64,000 bases of DNA, taken from contig NZ_CP109090.1 of assembly GCF_035917575.1 (NCBI RefSeq), forward strand, positions 5,332,001-5,396,000. Direction: 5' to 3'. A model generated the notes under the pieces. That model had not been told where the DNA came from. It worked only from the letters and a program-made list of their open reading frames with translations, and ran no database searches. Each line of letters begins with the position of its first letter. Position 1 is the stretch's first letter. This document shows, in pieces, positions 49,395 through 57,358 of the stretch. The DNA is from Streptomyces sp. NBC_01788. GTDB lineage: Bacteria > Actinomycetota > Actinomycetes > Streptomycetales > Streptomycetaceae. The position numbers and the translations under genes were made by a program.

Positions 49395-50684
49395 ATGCAG
49401 CAGCAAGCTCCCGAGCCCACCCCGACCCCGCAGGCCCCGGACCGGCCCGCACCCGCACCCACGCCCGCCCCCGCCCCCGTGCCCATGGCCGAACCGGCGG
49501 CCGGCTACGCCCGGGTCTTCGCGGTACCCGAGTTCCGGGCGGTCTTCGCCGCCCACGCCCTCTCCCTGCTCGGCGTGATGGTCAGCGAGATCGCCCTGTC
49601 GGTCCTCGTCTACGACCTCACCGGCTCGCCCCTGATGAGCGCCCTCACCTTCGCGCTCGGCCTCATGCCCTACGTCATCGGCGGCACCCTCCTCAGCGGT
49701 ATCGCCGACCGCTTCCCGGCCCGCCGCGTGCTCGTCGTCTGCGACCTGGTGTGCGCGGCCTGCGTGGCGCCGATGGTGGTGCCCGGAGCCCACATCGGCG
49801 TCCTGCTCGCGCTGCGCTGCGCCGTCGCCGTGGTGTCACCGGTGTTCCAGGGAACGCGGATGGCCAGCCTCACGGACATCCTCGGCGACGGCGAGCTGTT
49901 CGTCCTCGGCCGCTCCCTGCTGCGGATCGTCTCGCAGAGCGCGCTGCTCGCCGGCTTCGGCCTCGGCGGCCTGCTGCTCACCGTGGTCAGCCCCCGGCAC
50001 GCCCTGCTGATCACCGTCGTCACCTTCCTCGCCTCCGCCGCCCTGCTCCGCCTCGGCACCCGGCACCGCCCCGCCCGGACCGGGCAGCCCGGCGCCCTGG
50101 TGGGCGACTCGCTGCGCGGTGCCCGGCTGGTGCTCGCCGACCGCCGGGTCCGCGTACTGCTCCTGCTGTTCTGGGTGCCGCCGATGTTCGCGGTCGTGCC
50201 GGAGGCCCTGGCGGCCCCGTACGCCGACGCGCTCGGGGCCGGCTCCGTCGGCCTTGGGCTGCTGATGTGCGGGCTGCCCGTCGGCACGATCGCGAGCGAG
50301 CTGTACGCCGGCTCCCGGCTGCGGCCGGCCGTCCGGGAGCGGATCGCCCTGCCGCTGGTCTGCCTGACCCTGCTGCCCTACCTCGGCTACGCCCTGCGCC
50401 CCGGCCTCGCCGTCTCCCTGGTCCTGCTGGTGCTCTCGGGCGCCGGGTCGGCGTACACGCTCGGCCTCGACCAGTGGTTCGTGCGGGCGGTGCCCGGGGA
50501 ACTGCGAGGCCGGGCCATGACCCTGCTGACCGCCGGACTCATGACGATCCAGGGCGTGGGCATGGCGCTGGCCGGGGTCGCGGCGGAGTTCGCCGGAGTG
50601 ACGGCGACCGTCGCGGGGGCCGGAGTCCTGGGGACGGTGTGCTGCGTGGGGCTGGCGGTGGCCGCCCGCCGGACCGAAGGCTGA
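49395..50684 (+). CDS. MFS transporter (ArsR-linked)
   Basis: Major facilitator protein of 429 residues with about twelve hydrophobic segments, resembling the MFS_3/enterobactin-exporter-like group. A Pro/Ala/Gln-rich cytoplasmic N-terminus of about 35 residues precedes the first helix. The first loop has SGIADRFPARRVLVVCD (motif A). Start ATG 49395 has no strong ribosome-binding site. The neighbouring divergent ArsR gene and shared palindrome suggest inducible efflux. Substrate unknown. Confidence 0.87.
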   Translation: MQQQAPEPTPTPQAPDRPAPAPTPAPAPVPMAEPAAGYARVFAVPEFRAVFAAHALSLLGVMVSEIALSVLVYDLTGSPLMSALTFALGLMPYVIGGTLLSGIADRFPARRVLVVCDLVCAACVAPMVVPGAHIGVLLALRCAVAVVSPVFQGTRMASLTDILGDGELFVLGRSLLRIVSQSALLAGFGLGGLLLTVVSPRHALLITVVTFLASAALLRLGTRHRPARTGQPGALVGDSLRGARLVLADRRVRVLLLLFWVPPMFAVVPEALAAPYADALGAGSVGLGLLMCGLPVGTIASELYAGSRLRPAVRERIALPLVCLTLLPYLGYALRPGLAVSLVLLVLSGAGSAYTLGLDQWFVRAVPGELRGRAMTLLTAGLMTIQGVGMALAGVAAEFAGVTATVAGAGVLGTVCCVGLAVAARRTEG

Positions 50685-50728
50685 GACGGGGCTGATCCGC
50701 ATATGACCCCCGGGTAGGGTCTGGTGAC

Positions 50729-51238
50729 GTGCCGAAGCCCCTCAGTCTTCCTTTCGACCCCATCGCCCGTGCCGACGAGCTCTGGAAGCAGCGCTGGGGA
50801 AGCGTGCCGTCCATGGCCGCGATCACCTCGATCATGCGCGCCCACCAGATCCTGCTCGCCGAGGTCGACGCGGTGGTCAAGCCGTACGGGCTGACCTTCG
50901 CGCGCTACGAGGCCCTGGTGCTGCTCACCTTCTCCAAGGCCGGCGAACTGCCGATGTCCAAGATCGGTGAGCGTCTGATGGTGCACCCCACGTCCGTGAC
51001 GAACACCGTGGACCGGCTGGTCAAGTCCGGCCTCGTCGCCCGGCGCCCCAACCCCAACGACGGGCGCGGCACGCTCGCCGTCATCACCGACAAGGGCCGC
51101 GAGGTCGTCGACTCGGCCACCCGCGACCTGATGGCGATGGAGTTCGGCCTCGGGGCCTACGACGCCGAGGAGTGCGGCGAGATCTTCGCGATGCTGCGCC
51201 CGCTGCGGATCGCCGCGCACGACTTCGACGAGGACTGA
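50729..51238 (+). CDS. MarR family transcriptional regulator
   Basis: Winged-helix regulator of 169 residues: FARYEALVLLTFSKAGELPMSKIGERLMVHPTSVTNTVDRLVKSGLVARRPNPNDGRGTLAVIT. The wing carries the usual DGRGT arginine loop. GTG 50729 lacks a ribosome-binding site, but TAGGGT at 50715-50720 ends eight bases before it, so a leaderless message is likely. It sits between the MFS gene and the second DUF3817 gene, and close to icmA; its target cannot be assigned. Confidence 0.9.
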   Translation: MPKPLSLPFDPIARADELWKQRWGSVPSMAAITSIMRAHQILLAEVDAVVKPYGLTFARYEALVLLTFSKAGELPMSKIGERLMVHPTSVTNTVDRLVKSGLVARRPNPNDGRGTLAVITDKGREVVDSATRDLMAMEFGLGAYDAEECGEIFAMLRPLRIAAHDFDED

Positions 51239-51340
51239 CGTGCACGGCTGCCCCCAGGACTGAGGGGCCGGGCCACGGGGTCGCCGCGTCACGGCCACCC
51301 GGGGCAAGATCTCCCGGAACGGGTGGTTACGCTCGTCCCC

Positions 51341-51685
51341 ATGAAAAAGAGCGTGCTGACCCGCTACCGGGTCATGGCCTACGTCACCGGTGTGCTGCTG
51401 GTCCTGCTGACTCTCGGCGTGATCGCCAAGTACCTGTTCAAGATGGACGGCGCGGCGGGCTTCACGAGCGTCGTCGGCATCGCGCACGGCTGGCTGTACG
51501 TCGTGTACCTCGTGTTCGCGTTCGACCTGGGTTCCAAGGCCAAGTGGCCGGTCGCCAAGCAGCTGTGGGTGCTCCTCGCGGGCACCATCCCGACCGCCGC
51601 CTTCTTCGTCGAGCGCAGGGTCAGCCGCGAGCTGGAGTCCCGGCTCGCCGCGCAGGACGAGGCCCCCGCGGTCGCCGAGGCGTAG
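51341..51685 (+). CDS. DUF3817 family membrane protein (second copy)
   Basis: A 114-residue paralogue of the protein at 47621, with three membrane helices and the same ends: GIAHGWLYVVYLVFAFDLGSKAKWP and IPTAAFFVERRVSRE. ATG 51341 gives MKKSVLTRYRVMAYVTG. TACGCT at 51328-51333 lies seven bases upstream, so it may be leaderless. It is associated with the MarR gene rather than a thiamine-binding protein gene. Function unknown. Confidence 0.85.
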   Translation: MKKSVLTRYRVMAYVTGVLLVLLTLGVIAKYLFKMDGAAGFTSVVGIAHGWLYVVYLVFAFDLGSKAKWPVAKQLWVLLAGTIPTAAFFVERRVSRELESRLAAQDEAPAVAEA

Positions 51686-51694
51686 GCACGCGCC

Positions 51695-51721
51695 ACCGCC
51701 GTACGGAACACGTACGGCGGT
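51695..51721 (+). terminator. Terminator before icmA
   Basis: Perfect 11-bp arms ACCGCCGTACG (51695-51705)/CGTACGGCGGT (51711-51721), loop GAACA, starting ten bases after the DUF3817 stop. Confidence 0.8.
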
Positions 51722-51727
51722 CAGCCG

Positions 51728-51757
51728 TCGACATTTACTTGGACGTCCTAGTAAATT
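51728..51757 (+). promoter_or_regulatory. icmA promoter with 24-bp operator palindrome
   Basis: TCGACA (51728-51733), an 18-bp spacer and TAAATT (51752-51757), ending seven bases before the icmA ATG. Over the spacer lies a 24-bp palindrome (51733-51756): half-sites ATTTACT and AGTAAAT around GGACGTCC, mismatched at one symmetric pair only. A dimeric repressor bound there would block RNA polymerase. The regulator is unknown; the TetR gene at 53508 is a candidate. Confidence 0.7.
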
Positions 51758-51764
51758 CGAGGGT

Positions 51765-53465
51765 ATGGACGCTGACGCCATTGAGGAGGGCCGCCACCGC
51801 TGGCAGGCCCGGTACGACGCCGCACGCAAGCGCGAGGCGGACTTCACCACGCTCTCGGGCGACCCCGTGGAGCCGGTGTACGGTCCCCGACCGGGAGACA
51901 CGTACGAGGGATTCGAGCGGATCGGCTGGCCGGGGGAGTACCCCTTCACCCGTGGCCTGTACCCGACCGGCTACCGGGGGCGTACGTGGACGATCCGGCA
52001 GTTCGCCGGGTTCGGCAACGCCGAGCAGACCAACGAGCGCTACAAGATGATCCTCGGCAACGGCGGAGGCGGGCTCTCGGTCGCCTTCGACATGCCGACG
52101 CTCATGGGCCGCGACTCCGACGACCCCCGTGCGCTGGGCGAGGTCGGCCACTGCGGCGTGGCCATCGACTCGGCGGCCGACATGGAGGTGCTGTTCAAGG
52201 ACATCCCGCTCGGTGACGTCACCACGTCGATGACGATCAGCGGGCCGGCCGTCCCCGTCTTCTGCATGTACCTGGTCGCCGCGGAACGGCAGGGCGTGGA
52301 CGCCTCCGTTCTCAACGGCACGCTGCAGACGGACATCTTCAAGGAGTACATCGCGCAGAAGGAGTGGCTCTTCCAGCCCGAGCCGCATCTGCGCCTCATC
52401 GGCGACCTGATGGAGCACTGTGCGGCCAGGATCCCCGCGTACAAGCCGCTGTCGGTCTCCGGCTACCACATCCGCGAGGCCGGGGCGACGGCCGCGCAGG
52501 AGCTGGCGTACACGCTCGCCGACGGCTTCGGGTACGTCGAGCTGGGTCTGAGCCGCGGCCTCGACGTCGACGTCTTCGCGCCCGGCCTGTCCTTCTTCTT
52601 CGACGCGCACCTCGACTTCTTCGAGGAGATCGCCAAGTTCCGCGCCGCGCGTCGCATCTGGGCCCGGTGGATGCGGGACGTCTACGGCGCCAGGACCGAC
52701 AAGGCGCAGTGGCTGCGCTTCCACACGCAGACCGCCGGGGTCTCGCTGACCGCCCAGCAGCCGTACAACAACGTCGTGCGTACGGCCGTCGAGGCGCTCG
52801 CGGCGGTGCTCGGCGGCACCAACTCGCTGCACACCAACGCGCTCGACGAGACGCTCGCGCTGCCGAGCGAGCAGGCCGCGGAGATCGCGCTGCGCACCCA
52901 GCAGGTGCTGATGGAGGAGACCGGGGTCGCCAACGTCGCCGATCCGCTGGGCGGTTCGTGGTACATCGAGCAGCTGACGGACCGGATCGAGGCGGACGCC
53001 GAGAAGATCTTCGAGCAGATCAAGGAGCGGGGGCTGCGGGCGCACCCCGACGGGCAGCACCCGATCGGGCCGATCACGTCCGGCATCCTGCGGGGCATCG
53101 AGGACGGGTGGTTCACCGGAGAGATCGCCGAGTCGGCGTTCCGGTACCAGCGGTCGCTTGAGAAGGGCGACAAGAGGGTCGTCGGCGTCAACGTCCACAC
53201 CGGCTCGGTCACCGGCGACCTGGAGATCCTGCGGGTCAGCCACGAGGTGGAGCGGGAGCAGGTGCGCGTGCTCGGGGAGCGCAGGGCCGGACGGGACGAG
53301 AGCGTCGTCCGCTCCGCGCTGGACGCGATGCTGGCGGCCGCGCGGTCCGGCGCCAACATGATCGAGCCGATGCTCGACGCCGTGCGCGCCGAGGCCACGC
53401 TGGGCGAGATCTGCGGGGTGCTGCGGGACGAGTGGGGCGTGTACACGGAGCCCCCGGGGTTCTGA
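51765..53465 (+). CDS. icmA: Isobutyryl-CoA mutase large subunit
   Basis: Adenosylcobalamin-dependent interconversion of isobutyryl-CoA and n-butyryl-CoA, supplying acyl-CoA precursors from valine. The 566-residue protein is the substrate-binding TIM barrel only; the B12-binding subunit IcmB must be encoded elsewhere. Two residues separate it from methylmalonyl-CoA mutase: F80 (TIRQFAGFG) in place of tyrosine and Q198 (KEYIAQKEW) in place of arginine, both diagnostic of IcmA. Length equals the characterised IcmA. No usable ribosome-binding site is present (GAGGG abuts the ATG); the promoter seven bases upstream implies a leaderless message. Confidence 0.95.
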   Translation: MDADAIEEGRHRWQARYDAARKREADFTTLSGDPVEPVYGPRPGDTYEGFERIGWPGEYPFTRGLYPTGYRGRTWTIRQFAGFGNAEQTNERYKMILGNGGGGLSVAFDMPTLMGRDSDDPRALGEVGHCGVAIDSAADMEVLFKDIPLGDVTTSMTISGPAVPVFCMYLVAAERQGVDASVLNGTLQTDIFKEYIAQKEWLFQPEPHLRLIGDLMEHCAARIPAYKPLSVSGYHIREAGATAAQELAYTLADGFGYVELGLSRGLDVDVFAPGLSFFFDAHLDFFEEIAKFRAARRIWARWMRDVYGARTDKAQWLRFHTQTAGVSLTAQQPYNNVVRTAVEALAAVLGGTNSLHTNALDETLALPSEQAAEIALRTQQVLMEETGVANVADPLGGSWYIEQLTDRIEADAEKIFEQIKERGLRAHPDGQHPIGPITSGILRGIEDGWFTGEIAESAFRYQRSLEKGDKRVVGVNVHTGSVTGDLEILRVSHEVEREQVRVLGERRAGRDESVVRSALDAMLAAARSGANMIEPMLDAVRAEATLGEICGVLRDEWGVYTEPPGF

Positions 53466-53471
53466 CGGCCC

Positions 53472-53503
53472 GGCGCCGGGGCGGTCCCTTCCGTCCCGGC
53501 GCC
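53472..53503. terminator. Convergent terminator
   Basis: 13-bp arms 53472-53484 and 53491-53503 (GGCGCCGGG/CCCGGCGCC extended by four pairs, one G:T), loop TCCCTT, between icmA and the leftward TetR gene. Confidence 0.85.
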
Positions 53504-53507
53504 CTCG

Positions 53508-54125
53508 TCAACCGCTCGCCGCCAGCCCGGTCAGAAGGACCCGGGTGAAACCGCGCACCCATTCCTCGTCCGCCGGTTCGGCGCTGACCAGGGTGCGGTG
53601 CACCACGGCGCCCGCGACGATGTCGAAGATCAGGCCGGCCGTGCGGGCGGCCTCCTCCGGGTCCGGCTCCGGGGGGAGTTCGCCCCGGTCCTGGGCGCGG
53701 GCGCGGCCCTCCAGGACCAGGCGTTTCTGGCGGTCCACGATCGAGGTGCGGATGCGTTCGCGCAGCGCCTCGTCGCGCGTCGACTCGGCGACCACGGCCA
53801 TCAGGCCGCTCCTGGCCTCGGGCCGGGCCAGGATCTCCGCGAACTGGAGGACCACACCCTCGATGTCGGCGGCGAGGCTGCCGCGGTCGGGGAGGCGGAG
53901 TTCGTCGAAGAGTTCGGCGACGGCGTCGACCACGAGTTCGTTCTTGCCCGCCCAGCGGCGGTACAGCGTCGTCTTCGCGACCCCGGCCCGGGTGGCCACG
54001 TCCCCCAGGGTGAGCCGGGACCAGCCCAGCTCCACCAGCGCCGCCCGGGTGGCGGCCAGGATCGCCGCGTCGGCGGCGGCGCTGCGCGGCCGGCCGGCGC
54101 GGGCGGCGGAGGTGCGGCTCTGCAT
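53508..54125 (-). CDS. TetR family transcriptional regulator
   Basis: A 205-residue regulator with a helix-turn-helix at about residues 30-60 (RLTLGDVATRAGVAKTTLYRRWAGKNELV) and a variable ligand-binding C-terminal domain. ATG 54125 begins MQSRTSAARAGRPRSAAADA; a longer frame upstream overlaps the divergent promoter region and is rejected. The gene is convergent with icmA. It could control itself, icmA or the chaperedoxin gene; none is proven. Confidence 0.9.
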   Translation of the reverse strand: MQSRTSAARAGRPRSAAADAAILAATRAALVELGWSRLTLGDVATRAGVAKTTLYRRWAGKNELVVDAVAELFDELRLPDRGSLAADIEGVVLQFAEILARPEARSGLMAVVAESTRDEALRERIRTSIVDRQKRLVLEGRARAQDRGELPPEPDPEEAARTAGLIFDIVAGAVVHRTLVSAEPADEEWVRGFTRVLLTGLAASG

Positions 54126-54137
54126 CCCCTGACCATA

Positions 54138-54169
54138 ACCGGACCGAAAACGAGTGGTTCCTGTCCGGT
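54138..54169. promoter_or_regulatory. Inverted repeat upstream of the TetR gene
   Basis: ACCGGAC (54138-54144) and GTCCGGT (54163-54169), 18 bp apart, just before the TetR start. TetR proteins commonly bind such repeats in their own promoter. Confidence 0.4.
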
Positions 54170-54363
54170 CGTGAGAGAGATCACCGGGCCGCGCTTTCGT
54201 TCGGGCGTCCGCGGCCATTACGCTACGGGTCGTAGCGAAACGCGGGCGCGAGCCCGCGCCCGAGCGATGACCACAGGGTGCCGGGTGGGGACCGGGCGCC
54301 CGGCGCGGTACGGCTTTCCCGGCGGTTTTCACTCAGGCGGGCAGAACGGGGGAGGATAGGCGC

Positions 54364-55335
54364 ATGCAGCCACGGAACATGTCCATGAGCGGAGTCGTCG
54401 ACCTCGCCGCGGTGAAGGCGGCCCAGGAGGCTAAGGCGAAGGCGGAGCAGGCGCGCGCCCAGGCGGCCAGGGAGGGCGGCGCGGGGGCGGTCTCCCCGGC
54501 CGATCTCGTGATCGACGTCGACGAGGCCACTTTCGAGAGCGATGTCCTCCAGCGGTCGGCGGAGGTGCCCGTCGTCATCGACTTCTGGGCCGAGTGGTGT
54601 CAGCCCTGCAAGCAGCTGAGCCCGGTCCTGGAGCGACTGGCCGTCGAGTACAACGGGCGCTTCCTCCTCGCCAAGATCGACGTCGACGCCAACCAGATGC
54701 TGATGCAGCAGTTCGGCATCCAGGGGATCCCCGCGGTCTTCGCGGTGGTCGCGGGTCAGGCCCTGCCCCTTTTCCAGGGAGCGGCGGGCGAGGAGCAGAT
54801 CCGGCAGACGCTGGACCAGCTGGTGCAGGTCGCCGAGCAGCGGTTCGGGCTGACCGGTCTGACCGTCGACCCGGACGCCGAGGCGGGCGCGCAGACGGCC
54901 CCTCAGGTCCCGGTCGGCCCGTACGACGCGCTGCTGAACGCGGCCTCGCAGGCGCTGGACGCCGGCGACCTGGGCGGCGCGGTCCAGGCGTACAAGAACG
55001 TGCTGGCCGACGACCCGGCCAACCCCGAGGCCAAACTCGGCCTGGTGCAGGCCGAGTTGCTCCAGCGGGTGCAGGGTCTCGACCCGCAGCGGGTGCGCAA
55101 GGACGCGGCCGAGAAGCCCGCCGACGTGCAGGCGCAGATCGTCGCCGCCGACCTGGATCTGGTGGGCGGTCATGTGGAGGACGCCTTCGGCCGGCTCATC
55201 GACACCGTGCGGCGCACCGCCGGTGAGGACCGGGACGCGGCGCGGCTGAGGCTGCTGGAACTCTTCGAGGTCGTCGGGCCCGAGGATCCGCGAGTCACGG
55301 GGGCGCGCCGGGCGTTGGCGCGGGCGCTTTTCTGA
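54364..55335 (+). CDS. CnoX/YbbN-like thioredoxin-TPR protein
   Basis: A 323-residue protein with an Ala/Lys-rich coiled N-terminus (about 10-40), a thioredoxin domain (about 48-155) and a C-terminal tetratricopeptide region, as in the E. coli chaperedoxin YbbN/CnoX. The active site is W-C79-Q-P-C82 (FWAEWCQPCKQL), so both cysteines are retained, unlike YbbN's SQHC. GIQGIPAVF supplies the cis-proline. ATG 54364 follows GGGAGG. A role in holding oxidised clients and handing them to GroEL is a family inference. Confidence 0.88.
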   Translation: MQPRNMSMSGVVDLAAVKAAQEAKAKAEQARAQAAREGGAGAVSPADLVIDVDEATFESDVLQRSAEVPVVIDFWAEWCQPCKQLSPVLERLAVEYNGRFLLAKIDVDANQMLMQQFGIQGIPAVFAVVAGQALPLFQGAAGEEQIRQTLDQLVQVAEQRFGLTGLTVDPDAEAGAQTAPQVPVGPYDALLNAASQALDAGDLGGAVQAYKNVLADDPANPEAKLGLVQAELLQRVQGLDPQRVRKDAAEKPADVQAQIVAADLDLVGGHVEDAFGRLIDTVRRTAGEDRDAARLRLLELFEVVGPEDPRVTGARRALARALF

Positions 55336-55419
55336 TCCGGGTCAACCCTCCCGGGCCGACCGGTCGTTAAACACCGGCCTGTGATGCCCGAGTGAAAGAT
55401 TGGCCGAGGAGTCGTCAGG

Positions 55420-55457
55420 GCGGCCGCGCTTTACCAAAACTTGGTCAACGCGGCCGC
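55420..55457 (+). terminator. Imperfect hairpin after the chaperedoxin gene
   Basis: GCGGCCGCG (55420-55428)/CGCGGCCGC (55449-55457) with an inner ACCAA-AAC-TTGGT. It starts 85 bp after the stop, within the 645-bp non-coding stretch 55336-55980. Confidence 0.55.
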
Positions 55458-55459
55458 TG

Positions 55460-55604
55460 TTACTGGCAGTAAATCGACGGTGTGGTTCCGCCTGGTTCCG
55501 TCCGGGCATCCGCCGTTTTGTTCTCCCCTTTGTTAGCACCGAGTGTCGCCGTTCGGGGCCGGTGAGTCGCACCCCGGTCATACCGCCGTTACCAGCGAGT
55601 AACG
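55460..55604 (+). promoter_or_regulatory. Two TTAC...GTAA palindromes
   Basis: TTACTG-G-CAGTAA (55460-55472) and CGTTAC-CAGCGA-GTAACG (55587-55604). Both share TTAC/GTAA half-sites, typical of TetR- or GntR-family lipid regulators in actinobacteria. They lie 380-520 bp before the DUF6230 operon. Confidence 0.5.
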
Positions 55605-55674
55605 AACCCCCTTGTGCGGGCGGCGAGAATGCACCACGATCGGCGACGCTCGGTCCATCCCCGTACCCCCGGCA

Positions 55675-55778
55675 GCCGGCCGGGTCCTGGGGTGCCTGGG
55701 TCCCCACCGAGCAGGGCCGGCGGCAGAGACGCCGTCCCTTTGGGCAGGGGGGTCTTCGCCGGCTGGCGAAGCCTGTCC
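55675..55778 (+). ncRNA. Candidate structured leader RNA
   Basis: Stacked folds: GCCGGCC (55675-55681)/GGCCGGC (55715-55721) enclosing TGGGG/CCCCA (55688-55706); then GGGCAGG (55742-55748)/CCTGTCC (55772-55778) enclosing CTTCGCC-GGCT-GGCGAAG (55754-55771). No start codon with a good ribosome-binding site is nearby. It does not match riboswitch cores I can recall (c-di-AMP, cobalamin). Identity is unknown. Confidence 0.3.
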
Positions 55779-55980
55779 AGCAAGGTTGTGCGTGATGCGT
55801 GTCAGGCGCGACCAGTGGTTGTCGCTCGGGGGTGATCGCCGGTGATTCGGGCGCGGTTGGCGCCACCGAGCGCGGGCGCTCTCCTTCCCGAGGACGTAGC
55901 ACTTCTCCCATCCCTGCCCGGCCGAGCCGCCGGCCGGTGGTGAGCCGGGCCAGGAGATGTACGTCCGAGAAGGAGGAATT

Positions 55981-56616
55981 ATGGAGTCCCAGGTGCGTGG
56001 CGGGACGAGATGGAAGCGGTTCGCTGTGGTCATGGTGCCCAGCGTGGCCGCGACGGCGGCGATAGGCGTGGCCCTGGCTCAGGGTGCCCTCGCCGCGTCG
56101 TTCAGCGTGTCGGGTCAGTCGTTCAAGGTGTCGGCCGACAAACTGGAAGGTGAGGGGTTCTCTCAGTACGGGGCGATCGACAAGGGGTACACCCTCGAGG
56201 GCAAGGAGACGGTGCACCCGGTCGCGGTCTCGGCGTTCAGGGACGCCAAGATCACGAATCTTTGCCAGTCCGTGGTCACCCCGAACGTTCCGGTCTTCGG
56301 TTCGGTGAGCCTCATCCTCAAGGCCGGCGGCGGCAAGACCCCGGTCAAGGCCCACAACATCTATATCGACGTCGCCGACCTGCAGGCCGACGCCACGTTC
56401 AACAACATCGACATCGGTGTTGCGGCCCAGGACGCCGGCAAGGGTCCGGGCATGAAGGGCGGCAACGAGCTGTCCAACCCCTTCGGGTTCGCCCAGCAGG
56501 CCGAGACGGCCACGCTGATCGACGTGAAGCAGACGGCGTGGGCGACCACCGCCGGAACCTTCGAGCTGAGCGGCCTGAAGATGTCGTTGTCGACGAAGGC
56601 CAAGGAGTGCTACTAG
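55981..56616 (+). CDS. DUF6230 family secreted or membrane-anchored protein
   Basis: A 211-residue protein with an N-terminal signal or anchor (about 15-40, VVMVPSVAATAAIGVALAQG) and a mostly beta soluble part with two cysteines (TNLCQSVV and the C-terminal KECY), which could form a disulfide. From memory some relatives have been called cholesterol esterase, but no Ser-His-Asp lipase motif is visible. ATG 55981 has a perfect AGGAGG at 55971. First gene of a three-gene operon. Confidence 0.85.
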   Translation: MESQVRGGTRWKRFAVVMVPSVAATAAIGVALAQGALAASFSVSGQSFKVSADKLEGEGFSQYGAIDKGYTLEGKETVHPVAVSAFRDAKITNLCQSVVTPNVPVFGSVSLILKAGGGKTPVKAHNIYIDVADLQADATFNNIDIGVAAQDAGKGPGMKGGNELSNPFGFAQQAETATLIDVKQTAWATTAGTFELSGLKMSLSTKAKECY

Positions 56617-56746
56617 GCACTCGGTGACGGGCGGGGGAGCCGACGGCGCCCCCGCCCGTTCCACCTTCCACCCGCTCTTCACACACCCCCCACACCGACC
56701 AGCACCACCCTCATCACAGCAACGCCGCACCAGGGAGCTGTTTTCC

Positions 56747-57358
56747 ATGAGCGCCGAGACTCCTGCCGCAGCCGGCCAGTTCACCCGCCGGAGGCTGCAG
56801 TTCCGCGCCTGGCGGGGCACACGTCCGTTCTGGGCAGGCCTGTTCGTCCTGCTCGGCGGCCTTCCGATCATGTACTTCCCGTATGCCCACCTCCAGTTGG
56901 GTCATCTGACGCTGGCGATGGCGACCACCGCGGGAGCCGGTTCCCTGATCATCGGCGTGCTGCTCGTCGTCCTGGGCATCAGCCTCTGGTTCCAGAAGCA
57001 CATCAGGGTCTTCGCGGGTGTCGCGGCGATCCTGCTGGCGCTGGTGTCCATCCCCGTGTCCAACTTCGGCGGCTTCGTCCTCGGCTTCCTGCTCGCGCTC
57101 ATCGGCGGCGCGATGGCCGTGTCGTGGGCGGAGGGTGTGCCGCCCGCGCCGGAGGACGCCGAACGGGACGGCCCGGTACGGGGCGGAGCCCCCGAGGCCG
57201 CGCCCGGCCCGGCGGAGGACGGCGCGGTACCGCCCGGGCCTGTGGTGGACCCGATGAGCAAGGAGGGCCCCTCCCAGGGCTTCGAGGCACTGGGGGAGAA
57301 CGACCTGTCAGGAACGAGCCCGGCCAACGGGGCGAACGGGAGGCGAAGTGCCGGCTGA
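56747..57358 (+). CDS. DUF6114 family membrane protein
   Basis: A 203-residue protein with four membrane helices (about 27-45, 52-72, 76-92 and 95-116) followed by an acidic, Pro/Gly/Glu-rich tail of about 85 residues. The entry WRGTRPFWAGLFVLLGGLPI and SNFGGFVLGFLLALIGGAMAV are family hallmarks. ATG 56747 follows AGGGAG. Its end overlaps the start of the next gene by 11 bp. DUF6114 genes commonly follow DUF6230 genes in Streptomyces; the pair probably acts together. Confidence 0.87.
   Translation: MSAETPAAAGQFTRRRLQFRAWRGTRPFWAGLFVLLGGLPIMYFPYAHLQLGHLTLAMATTAGAGSLIIGVLLVVLGISLWFQKHIRVFAGVAAILLALVSIPVSNFGGFVLGFLLALIGGAMAVSWAEGVPPAPEDAERDGPVRGGAPEAAPGPAEDGAVPPGPVVDPMSKEGPSQGFEALGENDLSGTSPANGANGRRSAG

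Noticed and set aside
55640..55800. Known riboswitch (c-di-AMP or cobalamin)
   Set aside because: Stable stems exist, but I could not find the conserved core sequences of either class; kept only as an unidentified structured RNA.
55981..56616. Calling the DUF6230 protein a cholesterol esterase
   Set aside because: No GxSxG nucleophile elbow or other hydrolase motif is present; the label rests only on remembered annotation of relatives.
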